60,000 nt of DNA from Polytrichum commune (lineage: Eukaryota > Streptophyta > Polytrichopsida > Polytrichales > Polytrichaceae), in NCBI GenBank assembly GCA_950295325.1, contig OX485808.1, forward strand, positions 3,972,501 to 4,032,500. Direction: 5' to 3'. The notes beneath the pieces were generated by a model. The model was not told the origin of the DNA. It saw nothing but the letters and a program-made list of their open reading frames with translations, and ran no database searches. A program made the position numbers and the translations under genes. The number at the start of each line of letters is the position of its first letter. Positions within the stretch are counted from its first letter, which is position 1. Shown here in pieces: positions 50,252 to 60,000 of this stretch.

Positions 50252-50600
50252 GAATTGGGAGAATCTAATTTCATACGGTTCATCTGGACGTGTGGGAAAT
50301 ACGAGACGTATGCCTAGATGTCGATGAATGATGTTGCTGCATGCGTGGACATAAATCTCAGGTCGTACTTACGCCGGTAGCATCCCATTTTTTGTTAGGT
50401 CCAACCCCTTCGGCAATGCGGCACTAAGCCCCCGCGATAATGTATATAAGAGCATCATGAGGCTCGCCAAACTCAATAAATTGATTTGAAATGCCTCCAT
50501 GTCTTTGCTTGTTATCATGTGGTTCACATATCTAATGCTTGCTCCGTTTTTTGATGCCTTTTGTTGTTGTGATTGTTGTTGTTGTTGTTTTTGCCCATAG

Positions 50601-51595
50601 TCTGCCCCCATATGCGACGCCCCTGTGGTCGACGGCTCTTCCCGTCCCCTCTCGCCCCCCGCATCCCCTTCCCGCGACGTCACGGACTTCCAAATGCCAT
50701 CCCTCTACCACTTTTCGGCGGTCGACGCGGCCTCGGCCGTGGATTACTCCCGCGACGTCGGCATCGATGACGGCGTCGTCAACAACCCGCCCCCAGCAGT
50801 TGTCCCCAGCGCGTATGCCCCGTCGCCCTCCCCCCTCTCCAAGGAGAAACGGACGCTCGTTCGTTTGGGGCACCTCTCGCCCTCTAAGGACGACGCCGTC
50901 GCTCGTCGCGGGCCGAGCCGCCGTCTCCGCATGGAAGGCCCCCGTTGCCACACCTCCCCCGCCGACTCCGTTCCTCCCCCCGCAACGTCCTCCACGATCG
51001 TGGGCCCTCCACGCCTCGACTCACCCCCGCCATCCAACATTGCAATAGTTCCATCGGCTCCGGATGCTCCCGTCGACGCCCCCCTCGTTCCCACCGTTCC
51101 CCGCATGGACGTCCCCAAAGCCAAGGTGCCCTCCTCAACCCTGAACCCCTTTCTCGCTTTTGCTTTCCTTGTCTTCCGTTTGCGTGCCGTTCTCTTTACG
51201 AGCGCCCATCCCAAACCAACCTCATGATTTTCCCCACTCCATTCCTATTCTTATCTTCCTATGACGTTGTTTCGCAGGTGGCTACCCGCTCGCTTGGTGC
51301 CCGGCCCTCCTCCACGTCCTCCTTGGATAGGCACGCCCTCAAGGCCGCATCTTCCGAGTCCGATCGTTGTCTGGCCCTCCGGAGAAGCGCAAGACGTTCC
51401 CTTTCGCAAACGCCCTCGTATTCTACTTATAATACCACCTTGTACAATTCGGGAGCGCGTCCTGAAACATGCAAGAACGACACATATTCCTATCCAGGCA
51501 ACACACAAGGATTCAGTCGTGGGCCTGAGATTTTTAGAGCCATGGAGGCCGCCAAAAAAAAGGACTTAGCCGGAAAAAAAAAAAATAGTGGGTAA
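50601..51595 (+). CDS. Pro/Ser-rich hypothetical protein, two exons visible
   Basis: A GC-rich block of about 1 kb in AT-rich DNA. Exon 50601-51125 follows a T-rich acceptor (TTGCCCATAG) and ends AAAGCCAAG/GTGCCC. Exon 51278-51595 follows TTTCGCAG. Phases match (0). The product has low-complexity Pro, Ser, Ala and basic stretches (SPSPLSKEKRTLVRLGHLSP; LRRSARRSLS) and a Lys-rich end. No domain is recognised. The second exon may continue past a donor at GG/GTAAGA (51590). The upstream start exon was not found. Long open frames on the minus strand in this block are probably composition effects. Confidence 0.4.
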
Positions 51596-51599
51596 GACT

Positions 51600-53900
51600 A
51601 GTGTGACTAGAAGCGTACTAGTGGGACGGACTCCCTAAATGGGCTTAGGTGTAGAACATATTTAAGTGCTTACTTTCTATGCTATTCCAAGTTACTCAAG
51701 ACATTGATGGTATTTCCATTATAATTGTATTTCAATCCCAATTAATTCATTCAACTTCCATTCATTCTTCGCATCTTCCCTTCCATTCATAACGAGTTGT
51801 CATTTCATACGCAACTATTCTCATGTATGCCTCACATTTTTGTTCACTTCCATGCCTTTATGTATAATAATAGTAGCATACCATTATACATATGGGATTT
51901 TTAGTCGTCATTACTGGTCCAATTTTGAAATGTGCATCCTTATATAGTCTCATAATCAACAAAAAGTCTCCAATTACCGAATATAGTGTTAAGTGATAAA
52001 GATAGGACTTTCTTGTGTGCAATACATGCCTGCCAACCGTCCTAAAATGTTTGATGTAATAACTATGTTATTAGATCGTAAATAAGTGGAAGATGTTCAA
52101 TTAATAAGTGAAAGTGCAAGTGAACCTAAGTTCGGTTCCTTCAATTCAAATTTTACATCTAGCTCATATTTTGGCCAAGAAGGAAACATCTCAATGCCCT
52201 CCTTGGCTCGATATTGACCGTCCCATCGAGTCACACAACAACATTGGAACTATTTGAAGTTTGTGAGACAAGCAAGTCGTAATATATAATTGAGATTTCT
52301 GGATTGGACCCAAGTTGTTTGGTACATATTTGTGGTTTCCTTTGAGTAGGATCAATTTTTGGTGAGGTTTGAGTGTCATATTACATGCACACAACCGTTG
52401 TTTCACTCCTAATTTCCCAAGAAGCCAAAAGTGAACACAAGAATCCAGTTTTCAGTTTAGTTTTAGATACCAAATTGCTATGGAATTAGTTGGAAATTTG
52501 TTAGAATGTGGCCATCAATCTAATGAACGCACGCATCAAATTTTATGCCATTTGGAATTGATCTCCACCCTCTATGACTTTTTTAAGTGTGCAGGCCCTA
52601 AAATGGTTGCTTAGAACCAGTGAGCGAGAGAAATTTGAGCCAACTCGGTCGCTATTCTTACTTCTTTATCATGAACCAATTAGTTTTCGAAATGTGTTGA
52701 TTATTCCATGTGCTTGAATTTTAAGTTGAAGTAATTCTTGTAATATAAGATTCGGTTCATTTCCTATAGTTTTGATTTTGAACTCATAATTTGGGGAAAA
52801 TAATTAATTAGTTTGTAACTAGTAGCCGGTTCTCCCATTTCATTGATAGTGGGCGGTGGTCAACTATCCCTACCTCTAGATATCATGGATATGTCACTTT
52901 TGCTCTCATAATGCAATTAAAAATGAGGCACACTTTTTGTTGGAGTGTCCCCTATATAACCCCATTAGAGATCAATTTTCATCAATATTTGAGAATGTAG
53001 TATTAGGGAGTCTCAAGTCTTTATTCAATTGGATCATCAAGTGAACATTAGTCTCTATCTCATGAAGGCAATTGCACTCCACCACACTAGGGTGTTACCC
53101 GGTTTGAAACCATCATGATGTACTTTCAGTCCCATTAGCCTTTTGGCTTCCAGGACTCTAAAATCATTTCATTGCCTTTAACTACACCATTTATTGTCAC
53201 ATGCGAAATAATATCACTTACCCTATTTCGAGGCATATGCTAGGTTACACTAAGGTAGAAATACCATAACCCATGAAAATAAGGTGATTCGCATTGAAGA
53301 TATGGTCTGACAATCATGAGATAATTTTCCAAGATAGACGAGAAGGATTCATGAAGAATGCAAGTTGTTTCATGTTTTTCTGCCCTATATAGAAAATGCT
53401 ACAATTTTTCAAAGTGGAAAGTTTGTCCAACCCACTACTCGTTCACTAGATTCTCCCTACACTAAGCACGGTACTCCGCATTTCCATATAGAATATCGCC
53501 TAAATCGGTTACCTCATGAGTACATTAACTCTTGACTCCCATTGGCTACATAAATAAATAAATAAAATAAAAGCAACGTCTGGGTTTCTTTTACCCTGAC
53601 GTGAATGGGAGCCCGTTCCTCTCTACTGTGATCATGTTTGACCAAGCGTCACCGTAAGGGTATTTCCTCCCTCTCGGGAGGTGGGCTTTGTGAGCCCAAA
53701 TTGGGTACTCACATGTGCCCTTATGGTTGTAAGTTGTTAGAACTAGGACTAGGCATTAGGATTATTTATTCAAAACAGGGAAAAAAGAGTGCAAGTGTTG
53801 TGGTTGAGTTTGATTTAAGTTAACGGTTGGTGCTTAGGTTATTAGAAGTAGTTTGAATTTAAGTTTGATTATTACAAGGGTGAAAGTTAGTTTTGAGGTA
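51600..53900. other. AT-rich stretch without recognisable genes
   Basis: I see no gene here. The composition becomes more GC-rich from about 53580, possibly inside the LTR or older element DNA. Confidence 0.35.
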
Positions 53901-54014
53901 GGAGCCGTGGTTATTGGCCGAGTAAGGCCTGTTGAGTATCCATTTAAGGTCTTGCTGCCATTCGGTTAGGGGCAGGTGCTACTGTGCCCTAGCTTTTCAC
54001 GGATCCAGGAAGGT

Positions 54015-55473
54015 TGTAACGGTTGGAGGCGAGGGTCGTCTCTCGGTGAGTGGGGTTCGGCTCTCAACTGGGAGAGAGCTGCGGCTGGAGAAGGCAGCCC
54101 CTAGGAGAAGGGGGAAGGGAGATCTTAGGAATGTGGTTGTTGGAGGAACTGAATGAGGGATTAACTGAATGCTAGCCTGTGTGTCGGCCAGAGAGCCAGG
54201 CTCTTCAAGGCCATTACAGGGTTGAGTCGAACATTTGAAACCAGGGGATGTCGACCTCTGGAAGCGGTTGGGTTGAAGGTTCAACGCCCAATCGTCCTAG
54301 AATGAGGGTACTGAGGAAGGTAACAGAGGGATGGGTGATTCTGGAATTGGGCGTGGCGAATTTTGAGCGTGGAATCGTCTACAAAAAGGAAAATCACGGT
54401 GGCTCTGGCGGATTTTTTCCAGGCCCAACTGCACTGAACTAAACTGACTCTTGAGAATTGGGTTCTCGAGCATGACTTGCACTGTAGCCAAAGGGGAGAA
54501 CGTTGAGACAGGACGAGCTGGAATTGAGTGGGAGGAATTCCCTACAGGGCGAACACTAACTCAGGGGGCAGAAATTGAGAATTGGTAATTTCGGTTGAGC
54601 TGGCTGGGAAGCACCGCCACTTGTAGCGACGAATGTCGGTAGGAGGGATTAGTGGCTGGCAAGCAAAGAGCAAAGTAACAACTTGGGGTAGAGGACGATC
54701 GCCTCAGGTCATTGGTGGCTAAGTAAAAACTGCAGATCTGGGGGCGAGGGGGTTGAGATGGACTGATGCGACAGAGTGGAGTGTTGCCGAGCAACTGGGC
54801 TTACTGATCCTCGAAGGAGCTGGGCTAATGGACTGGGCATGCGACTGTGCTGGGGATGAAGGGCGATGACGGGTAGACTGACGGGCATTGACGGGCTCTG
54901 AACCGGTTGGACAGCGTAGAATTACGACCTGGGATCGGAGACTAAACCTGAATGGGTACCTTGCACTCAAGGAGGAAGGGTTTACACACTAGTTGGTGCA
55001 AAGATTTTAGTTAAACATTGTTAGGATTAGGAGGTAGATAAGATTTAAGGGCAGTATTAGTTGACTCATGGTAGAAGTAGTAGCATTAGGGTAGGGATTA
55101 GATGGCGTGAAGGGTAACGTGTATTACATATTTATTGTTTTATATTTATTTACAACCTCTCATTCAACTGGGACTCCTTTACTATAAAACTAGAGGCGCT
55201 ACCCTGAGTGCTCTAGCAGTCCTAAAGGTAAAGGGAGTTAACTACTAGTTGATGACTGTGGTTCTACACGTAGTTCTCCCACATAAGTAGAGACCACTAT
55301 TTAACTGCACTTAGAGATATCCTAAAGGCATGGGGGAGAGCTCGTTAATATATATTTAACTACCACTTAACTACCAGTTGGAGGTGGCCTCAACTGCCAG
55401 TGGTACTTGTATATAAGCTCTAAGGTTGGGTGGAACATGCCTCTTGAATCTCATAATATTTGAGAACGTTACA
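54015..55473 (+). mobile_element. Probable 5' LTR of the Ty3/gypsy element (left end uncertain)
   Basis: The right end is fixed by ...AACGTTACA at 55473, directly before the primer binding site. A left end beginning TGTAACG at 54015 would pair with CGTTACA as the terminal inverted repeat, giving an LTR of about 1.46 kb. The start could instead lie up to several hundred bases further left. A TATA-like ACTATAAAAC at 55191-55200 would place transcription start near 55225. Confidence 0.4.
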
Positions 55474-55474
55474 T

Positions 55475-55487
55475 TGGTATCAGAGCC
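55475..55487 (+). other. Primer binding site for initiator tRNA-Met
   Basis: TGGTATCAGAGCC is complementary to the 3' end of plant initiator methionine tRNA and lies one base after the proposed LTR end. This is the standard first-strand priming site of plant LTR retrotransposons. Confidence 0.9.
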
Positions 55488-56213
55488 GGCGCTCTTGTAC
55501 CTTGTTTTCATTTGGATTTCTATTAACTTCCGCTGTGTAATTGTTATGCTGGTAATTTTTTTGGAGGGTGTTGCGGTCCTAGGGGGTCGCGTCTCGCCTC
55601 GTCTTGTCTCGTCTCCTTACGGCCTAGCAGAGGGAGGCAGCCTGCTGTCTGGGCAGTGAGCATCGCACAGGAGAGCTACGTCGTCTCCTGTGGCTCTTAT
55701 TTTAGGGGGTCATAAATAATTGGTTTTAGTGATCACTGCTAAAATCTGAAGATGTTTTAAGTCAATGGGGTGGAGTTATAGTATTTTGAAACCTGGGTAG
55801 ATTTATGCACAAAAAAGGGTATAACTCCTAGACAGAAAATAGGATAGGCTTGAAATTTGGTGCGATGATTTGTGTTTAGTCTCTCTAGTCACAGTTAAAA
55901 TTTCAGGTCATTTCAAGAAAGTCAAAGGAAGCTATCTTATTCTGAAGTTCTTCTGAGAGCAACATACGAAAAAGGGTATAACTCCTAGGCAGAAAATCGG
56001 ATCGGGTCGAAATCTTGGGGCAAGATTTCTGAGTAGGTTGTTTACTCGTGGTTAAAATCTGAAAACTGTGGCTCTTAGACACGAGGTTAATTTTTCTGTT
56101 GGGGAAAGCTATTGGGGGGTAGAATTGTTTTATCCCCTGTTTTGGTTTTTATTGTACATGACCGCGTGAGCAGTCCCGCAAATTTTTGGCATTGTATTTT
56201 GTGTGTTTATGTT

Positions 56214-56400
56214 ATGGCCATCGAGGATATGGACACTTTTGGACCGTCAAGGGAGGATAGTCCTCCCCAGGTTTTCCCGATTGGCACATCCTCTTCACCG
56301 AGTGATGCAAGTATCCGTAGTTTGGTGGTCCAAGCTATTCAGGATTACTGCAATGGAAAATTGATTGATGACTTAAGTCAATTTCAGTGTATAGAGCAGC
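56214..56400 (+). pseudogene. Truncated gag start
   Basis: ATG at 56214 opens MAIEDMDTFGPSREDSPPQ, about 60 acidic residues of gag-like N-terminus (SLVVQAIQDYCNGKL). Homology-like sequence stops near 56395, and a CpG-rich unrelated stretch (56430-56760) follows. No CCHC zinc knuckle is visible, so most of gag seems deleted or replaced. Confidence 0.5.
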
Positions 56401-57200
56401 AAGGTGTAGCATTTTCTTGTTTTGGTTTTTGCTGTGTATAAGTACGTACGTATGTACGCAACCGCATATGCGTATGAAACCGACGCGCACCAAAACGCAC
56501 GAAGCGCGACGACTGGTGCGATCGGCCGGACGAATTCACTAATCGAATAGTTTTGCCTCGTGATTCGTGACTTCGGAGTGCGCGAAGCGTTTGGCCGGTG
56601 GAAATACGAATTTTTGAATTTTTCTTTCGAAAATTTTGTTGACGTTAGCCGTGACATCACATGACCGACTGTCCAGGTCAGCCGCGCGCGACGACCGGCC
56701 GAACCGGTCACTTTCTGTGTAATTTTTTTTTCTAACGATTCCGGTGACTGGTCCAACCGGTTCTTACTGGACTTTTTGGATTTCTGCTTGTAAAATTTCT
56801 GTTTTCTTCTGGAATTTTGGGCAGTGTATTTTTATGTGTTTGTTACTCCGTTACTCCCATTCAGTGATGTGTTAGATGTGAACTCCAAAGTTTATGGAGC
56901 GTTCTCATTGATTATACCATCAATGGATGATTTGCAAAGTTTCTTGAGATCTTATTTGCACGGTAAAGAGGGAGCGCCCTATGAGACCGGTGCTTGTTTT
57001 ATTGTTGACAAACGTAAAGCAAAAAGTCTTAAGAGAACTTTACCACGATTTAAATTGGTCCATCAATTTGAATCAAACTCAGTGCAATGGCATGTTTATT
57101 TGGATGAACCTAGGCCACGTGTGCTGAATCAGCTCACTCTGTCTTCTCAACTGATGATGAGTTTCTCAGGGCAAGTAGCTCATCAGGATGCATCTGTATT

Positions 57201-58281
57201 ATGGATAGTGCCGCATCACATTGCTTTGTAAATTCTGGTTTTGCTAAGACCTTCGGGTTAAAAGTGAAAAATGGCAGTAACACGCTGGTATTAGGCAATG
57301 GTGATGAAGTCCAAACGGACGGCAAGATTAAAGTTCATGTTAGAATACAGCAATATCAAAGCCAAATTACTTACCTGGTGGCAAAGTTAAGTGAAGGCAT
57401 TGATTTGATATTGGGCAATGATTGGCTAGTGCAGCACAAGGCACGCATGGATTTTGCATCTGAATGTTGCGTGTTGTATAAGGGCCGCCGTAAAATGACA
57501 CTGCATGTGAACCCAGTGCAATGTCAGAGTCCAAATCCCCATAGACTCACCGCCATGCAGTTCAAACAGTCAATTCGGAAAGGAGCAACGTCGTTCCTAG
57601 TTCAGTTGACCGCGGTTGGAGACGACGTAGAGGACACAGTGGCAACACCTTATGCCACAGTGTTGGAGGAATATGCTGATGTTTTTCAGCCCATACCTAC
57701 AGGGTTACCTCCAGAGCGGGAAATGGCCCATACTATTCCTTTAAAGCCAGATGGCAAGCCGCCATTTAGGCCGATCTATAGGTTGAGTCCTCTCGAGCTG
57801 CAGGAGGCCAAGAAACAGATCAAGGAGTATTTGGAAAAGGGATGGATAGAGCCTAGTTCATCGCCTTATGGGTCTCCCATCTTGTTCGTCAAGAAAAAGG
57901 ATGGAGCGCTGCGAATGGTGGTGGATTATCGGGCACTTAATAAGCAAACGGTAAAAAATCGTTATCCATTGCCTCGTATTGATGATCTTTTTGACCAGTT
58001 AGCCGGCTCTACAGTATTTTCATATCTTGATTTGGCACAAGGTTATCACCAGATTAGGATATCCGAGGAGGATGCTCCTAAGACGGCGTTTAGAACACCG
58101 TTTGGTTATTACCAATTCAAAGTATTAAATTTTGGATTGACCAATGCACTAGCAACTTTTCAAGGAGTAATGAATCGTATTTTTCACAAATTCATTGGAA
58201 AGTTTATTTTGGTATATCTGGATGACATCTTAATTTTTTCAAAGAACGAGGAGAAACATGTCAGTCATTTGGCACAAGTAT
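57201..58281 (+). pseudogene. Retrotransposon protease and reverse transcriptase (5' part of pol)
   Basis: The frame begins before the protease motif MDSAASHCFV (D-S-A in place of the usual D-S/T-G) and contains the flap-side ILGNDWL. The reverse transcriptase has its standard blocks: VKKKDGALRMVVDYRALN, SYLDLAQGYHQI, PFGYYQF and the catalytic YLDDILIF. The frame is lost near 58281, where two extra bases appear in CAAGTATACAAATTC. Confidence 0.9.
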
Positions 58282-58960
58282 ACAAATTCTACGAGAGAAT
58301 CAGTTTTATGCAAAGATGTCTAAGTGTCATTTCGGAAAGAGTGAATTGCATTATTTAGGACATGTTGTTGGCAAGGAGGGCATCAAGGTGGATCCTAAGA
58401 AAATTGAGACTGTGGCCAAGTGGCATAGACCTCTTGAAGTCGGACAATTACGATTTTTCTTGGGGCTTTGCAATTACTTCCGCAGATTCATACATGGATA
58501 TTCCACTCTGGTTGCGCCTTTGACTTCTCTGACGCGAAGCAAAATCAAGTACATTTGGACTGACGAGTGTGAACGCGCTTTTGAGAATGTTAAGTATGCT
58601 TTAACACATGCACCAGTTTTGACCTTACCCAAGTTAGGGGAGCCATTTGAGGTCGTTAGTGACGCTTCTTTACTCGGAGCAGGGGCCGTCTTACTTCAGG
58701 GAGGTAAGCCCATTGCTTTTGAGAGTAAGAAATTTTCTCCCGCTGAGAGAAATTACACTATTGGTGAACAAGAACTTGCAGCAGTTGTGCACGCCATGCA
58801 AACCTGGCGGTGTTACCTAGAGGGTGCAGATTGCACGATCGTCACAGATCATAACCCTCTGGTGTATTTAAAAACACAACAGATGTTATCAAGGCGTCAA
58901 GCTCGGTGGTTGGAGTTCTTGAAGCAAAATTTTGTCTATAGATGGGTGTATAGACCATGA
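58282..58960 (+). pseudogene. Reverse transcriptase thumb and RNase H (pol, second frame)
   Basis: After the frameshift the pol frame resumes with the KCHFGKSELHYLGHVV connection and continues through YFRRFIHGYS. The RNase H has VVSDASLLGAGAVL, the Glu in IGEQELAAV and VTDHNPLVYL. It ends at a TGA (58958-58960) just before the conserved INMADPLSR, so the stop is a point lesion in a continuing frame. Confidence 0.9.
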
Positions 58961-60000
58961 AGGATTAATATGGCAGATCCTCTGAGTCGGAATCCACTAG
59001 ACCCGGGTGACCAGCCAGCCTTGATGGCACCGCGGTCTGCTCCAAGTAATTCGGTTCTTCAAATGGTGGCTGCAGACGCTAGGCGAGGTGATCCTGTTGA
59101 GCAAGACAACAATCCGAAGGGGTACCCAGAGTTCATCAGTGATCAGAAGTTATATCAAACTATCATTGCCGGGTATGCTCTTGATCATTGGTTCTCAAAC
59201 CCGCATAATCTGAAACATTTTGTTTATGAGAATCACATCTGGTGGTATGAAAAGGCGGTTGTGGTTCCAGATGTGTCATTCCAAGGATCGAATATCAGGT
59301 CATTTTTACTCCGTGAGTATCATGATGCAATGTATAGCGGTCATGTAGGGGTAACTAAGACGTATAAGAGGGTGCGAGTAAACTTTTGGTGGCATGAGAT
59401 GCAAGGGTCCATCAGAAGCTATATAAAATCTTGTGAGATTTGCCAAAGGAGTAAGGCCCCTACTCTTAAACCAGCAGGCCTTTTACAACCATTGGAGATT
59501 CCTGATAGAAATTGGGAAATAGTGAGCATGGATTTTATCTTTGGATTGACTCCATTTGCTAATGGTTATGATGCCATCTTTGTGTGCGTGGATAAGTTGT
59601 CCAAGATGGCCCACTTTATGCCAACCACCACACACGTTACTGCTGAAGGTTCAGCAAGGTTATTTCGTGATCATGTATATAAGTTGCATGGTCTACCCAG
59701 GGTAATCCTAAGCAACAGGGACGCTAGATTCACAAGTAGGTTTTGGGATGCGTTGCATGGTCTTTTGGGGACAAGGTTGGCCATGTCCACCGCATTCCAT
59801 CCTCAAACTGATGGGCAGACGGAACGGGTAAACCGTATCCTGGAGGATATGTTGTGACATTATGTCAACCCAGTGCAAGATGATTGGGATGAATTCCTTG
59901 TAGTAGTTGAATTTGCATATAATAGCTCTTGGCAAGATTCTGTACGGAATACTCCGTTTGTCCTGAACTATGGTCAACAGCCCCGGACACCAATTAGTGG
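58961..60000 (+). pseudogene. Integrase (pol, continuing frame) with stop codon and altered active site
   Basis: The same frame as RNase H. The zinc-binding H2C2 part is present (HVGVTKTYKR ... CEICQRSK). The core has MDFIFG (first Asp) and QTERVNR (Glu). The second Asp, normally in the S-D-R motif, is Asn (SNRDARF, codon 59714-59716), so the DDE triad is incomplete. TGA at 59855-59857 is where the family usually has Arg, fitting a CGA-to-TGA change at a CpG. The frame then continues (HYVNPVQDDWDEFL) to the window end. Confidence 0.9.

Larger units (their letters stand above)
55474..60000 (+). mobile_element. Internal region of a degenerate Ty3/gypsy retrotransposon, cut by window end
   Basis: The order primer site, gag remnant, protease, reverse transcriptase, RNase H, integrase identifies a Ty3/gypsy (Metaviridae-type) element. 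It has lost most of gag and carries a frameshift and two internal stop codons, so this copy cannot make an intact polyprotein. The 3' LTR lies outside the window. Confidence 0.95.

Noticed and set aside
50532-51214. Minus-strand Gly/Arg/Glu-rich open frames
   Set aside because: GC-rich composition keeps several frames open; the plus strand has the phase-consistent acceptor and donor sites.

Overview
This window is nuclear DNA of a land plant. The evidence is intron-rich genes, an LRR receptor kinase with one LRR per small exon, short CCCTAAA-type telomere-like tracts, CT-rich 5' leaders and a Ty3/gypsy element primed by plant initiator tRNA-Met. The DUF7869-type gene and the repeat content would fit an early-diverging plant such as a moss or liverwort, but the species is not determinable by eye.

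Layout. 1-1850 is one arm of a long inverted duplication whose other arm is ~33660-35503. Both arms carry the same receptor-kinase promoter and signal-peptide exon, so two sister genes run outward from them. 2847-3405 holds two exons of an unrecognised minus-strand gene. 3967-~12390 (minus) is the most interesting locus: a ~1,720-codon, five-coding-exon gene whose reading phases agree across all introns. Its first coding exon encodes MARTKQTARK, the exact start of histone H3. Then come a ParB/DGQHR-like domain (VVNGQHTL), a possible methyltransferase-like region, an acidic disordered region and an FCP1/HAD-like domain. Two in-frame TAG codons interrupt it, so it is either decaying or spliced differently.

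About 30 copies of a short GC-rich hairpin (core CACGGGCGAACGCCCGTG) lie between 2.2 and 23.1 kb. They occur singly, in two dense arrays (10.1-10.9 and 22.8-23.1 kb), and four times in frame inside the coding sequence of the H3-mimic gene. The core has no stop codon in any of the six frames. None was seen from 23.2 to 60 kb.

12.9-22.7 kb is nested repetitive DNA: a ~0.43-kb tandem repeat, two complementary halves of a PIF/Harbinger-like element with TAA target sites, interstitial telomere-like tracts and a ~0.95-kb inverted copy. 23.2-32 kb shows almost no recognisable genes. 31976-33637 is a foldback element. 35338-45837 is an LRR receptor kinase of about 20 exons with frame or splice lesions and no kinase C-terminus. 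46177-49317 (minus) is a two-exon DUF7869-type gene, preceded by a 175-bp tandem repeat with a second palindrome. 50601-51595 is a Pro/Ser-rich hypothetical gene. 55.5-60 kb is a degenerate Ty3/gypsy retrotransposon whose 5' LTR ends at 55473.
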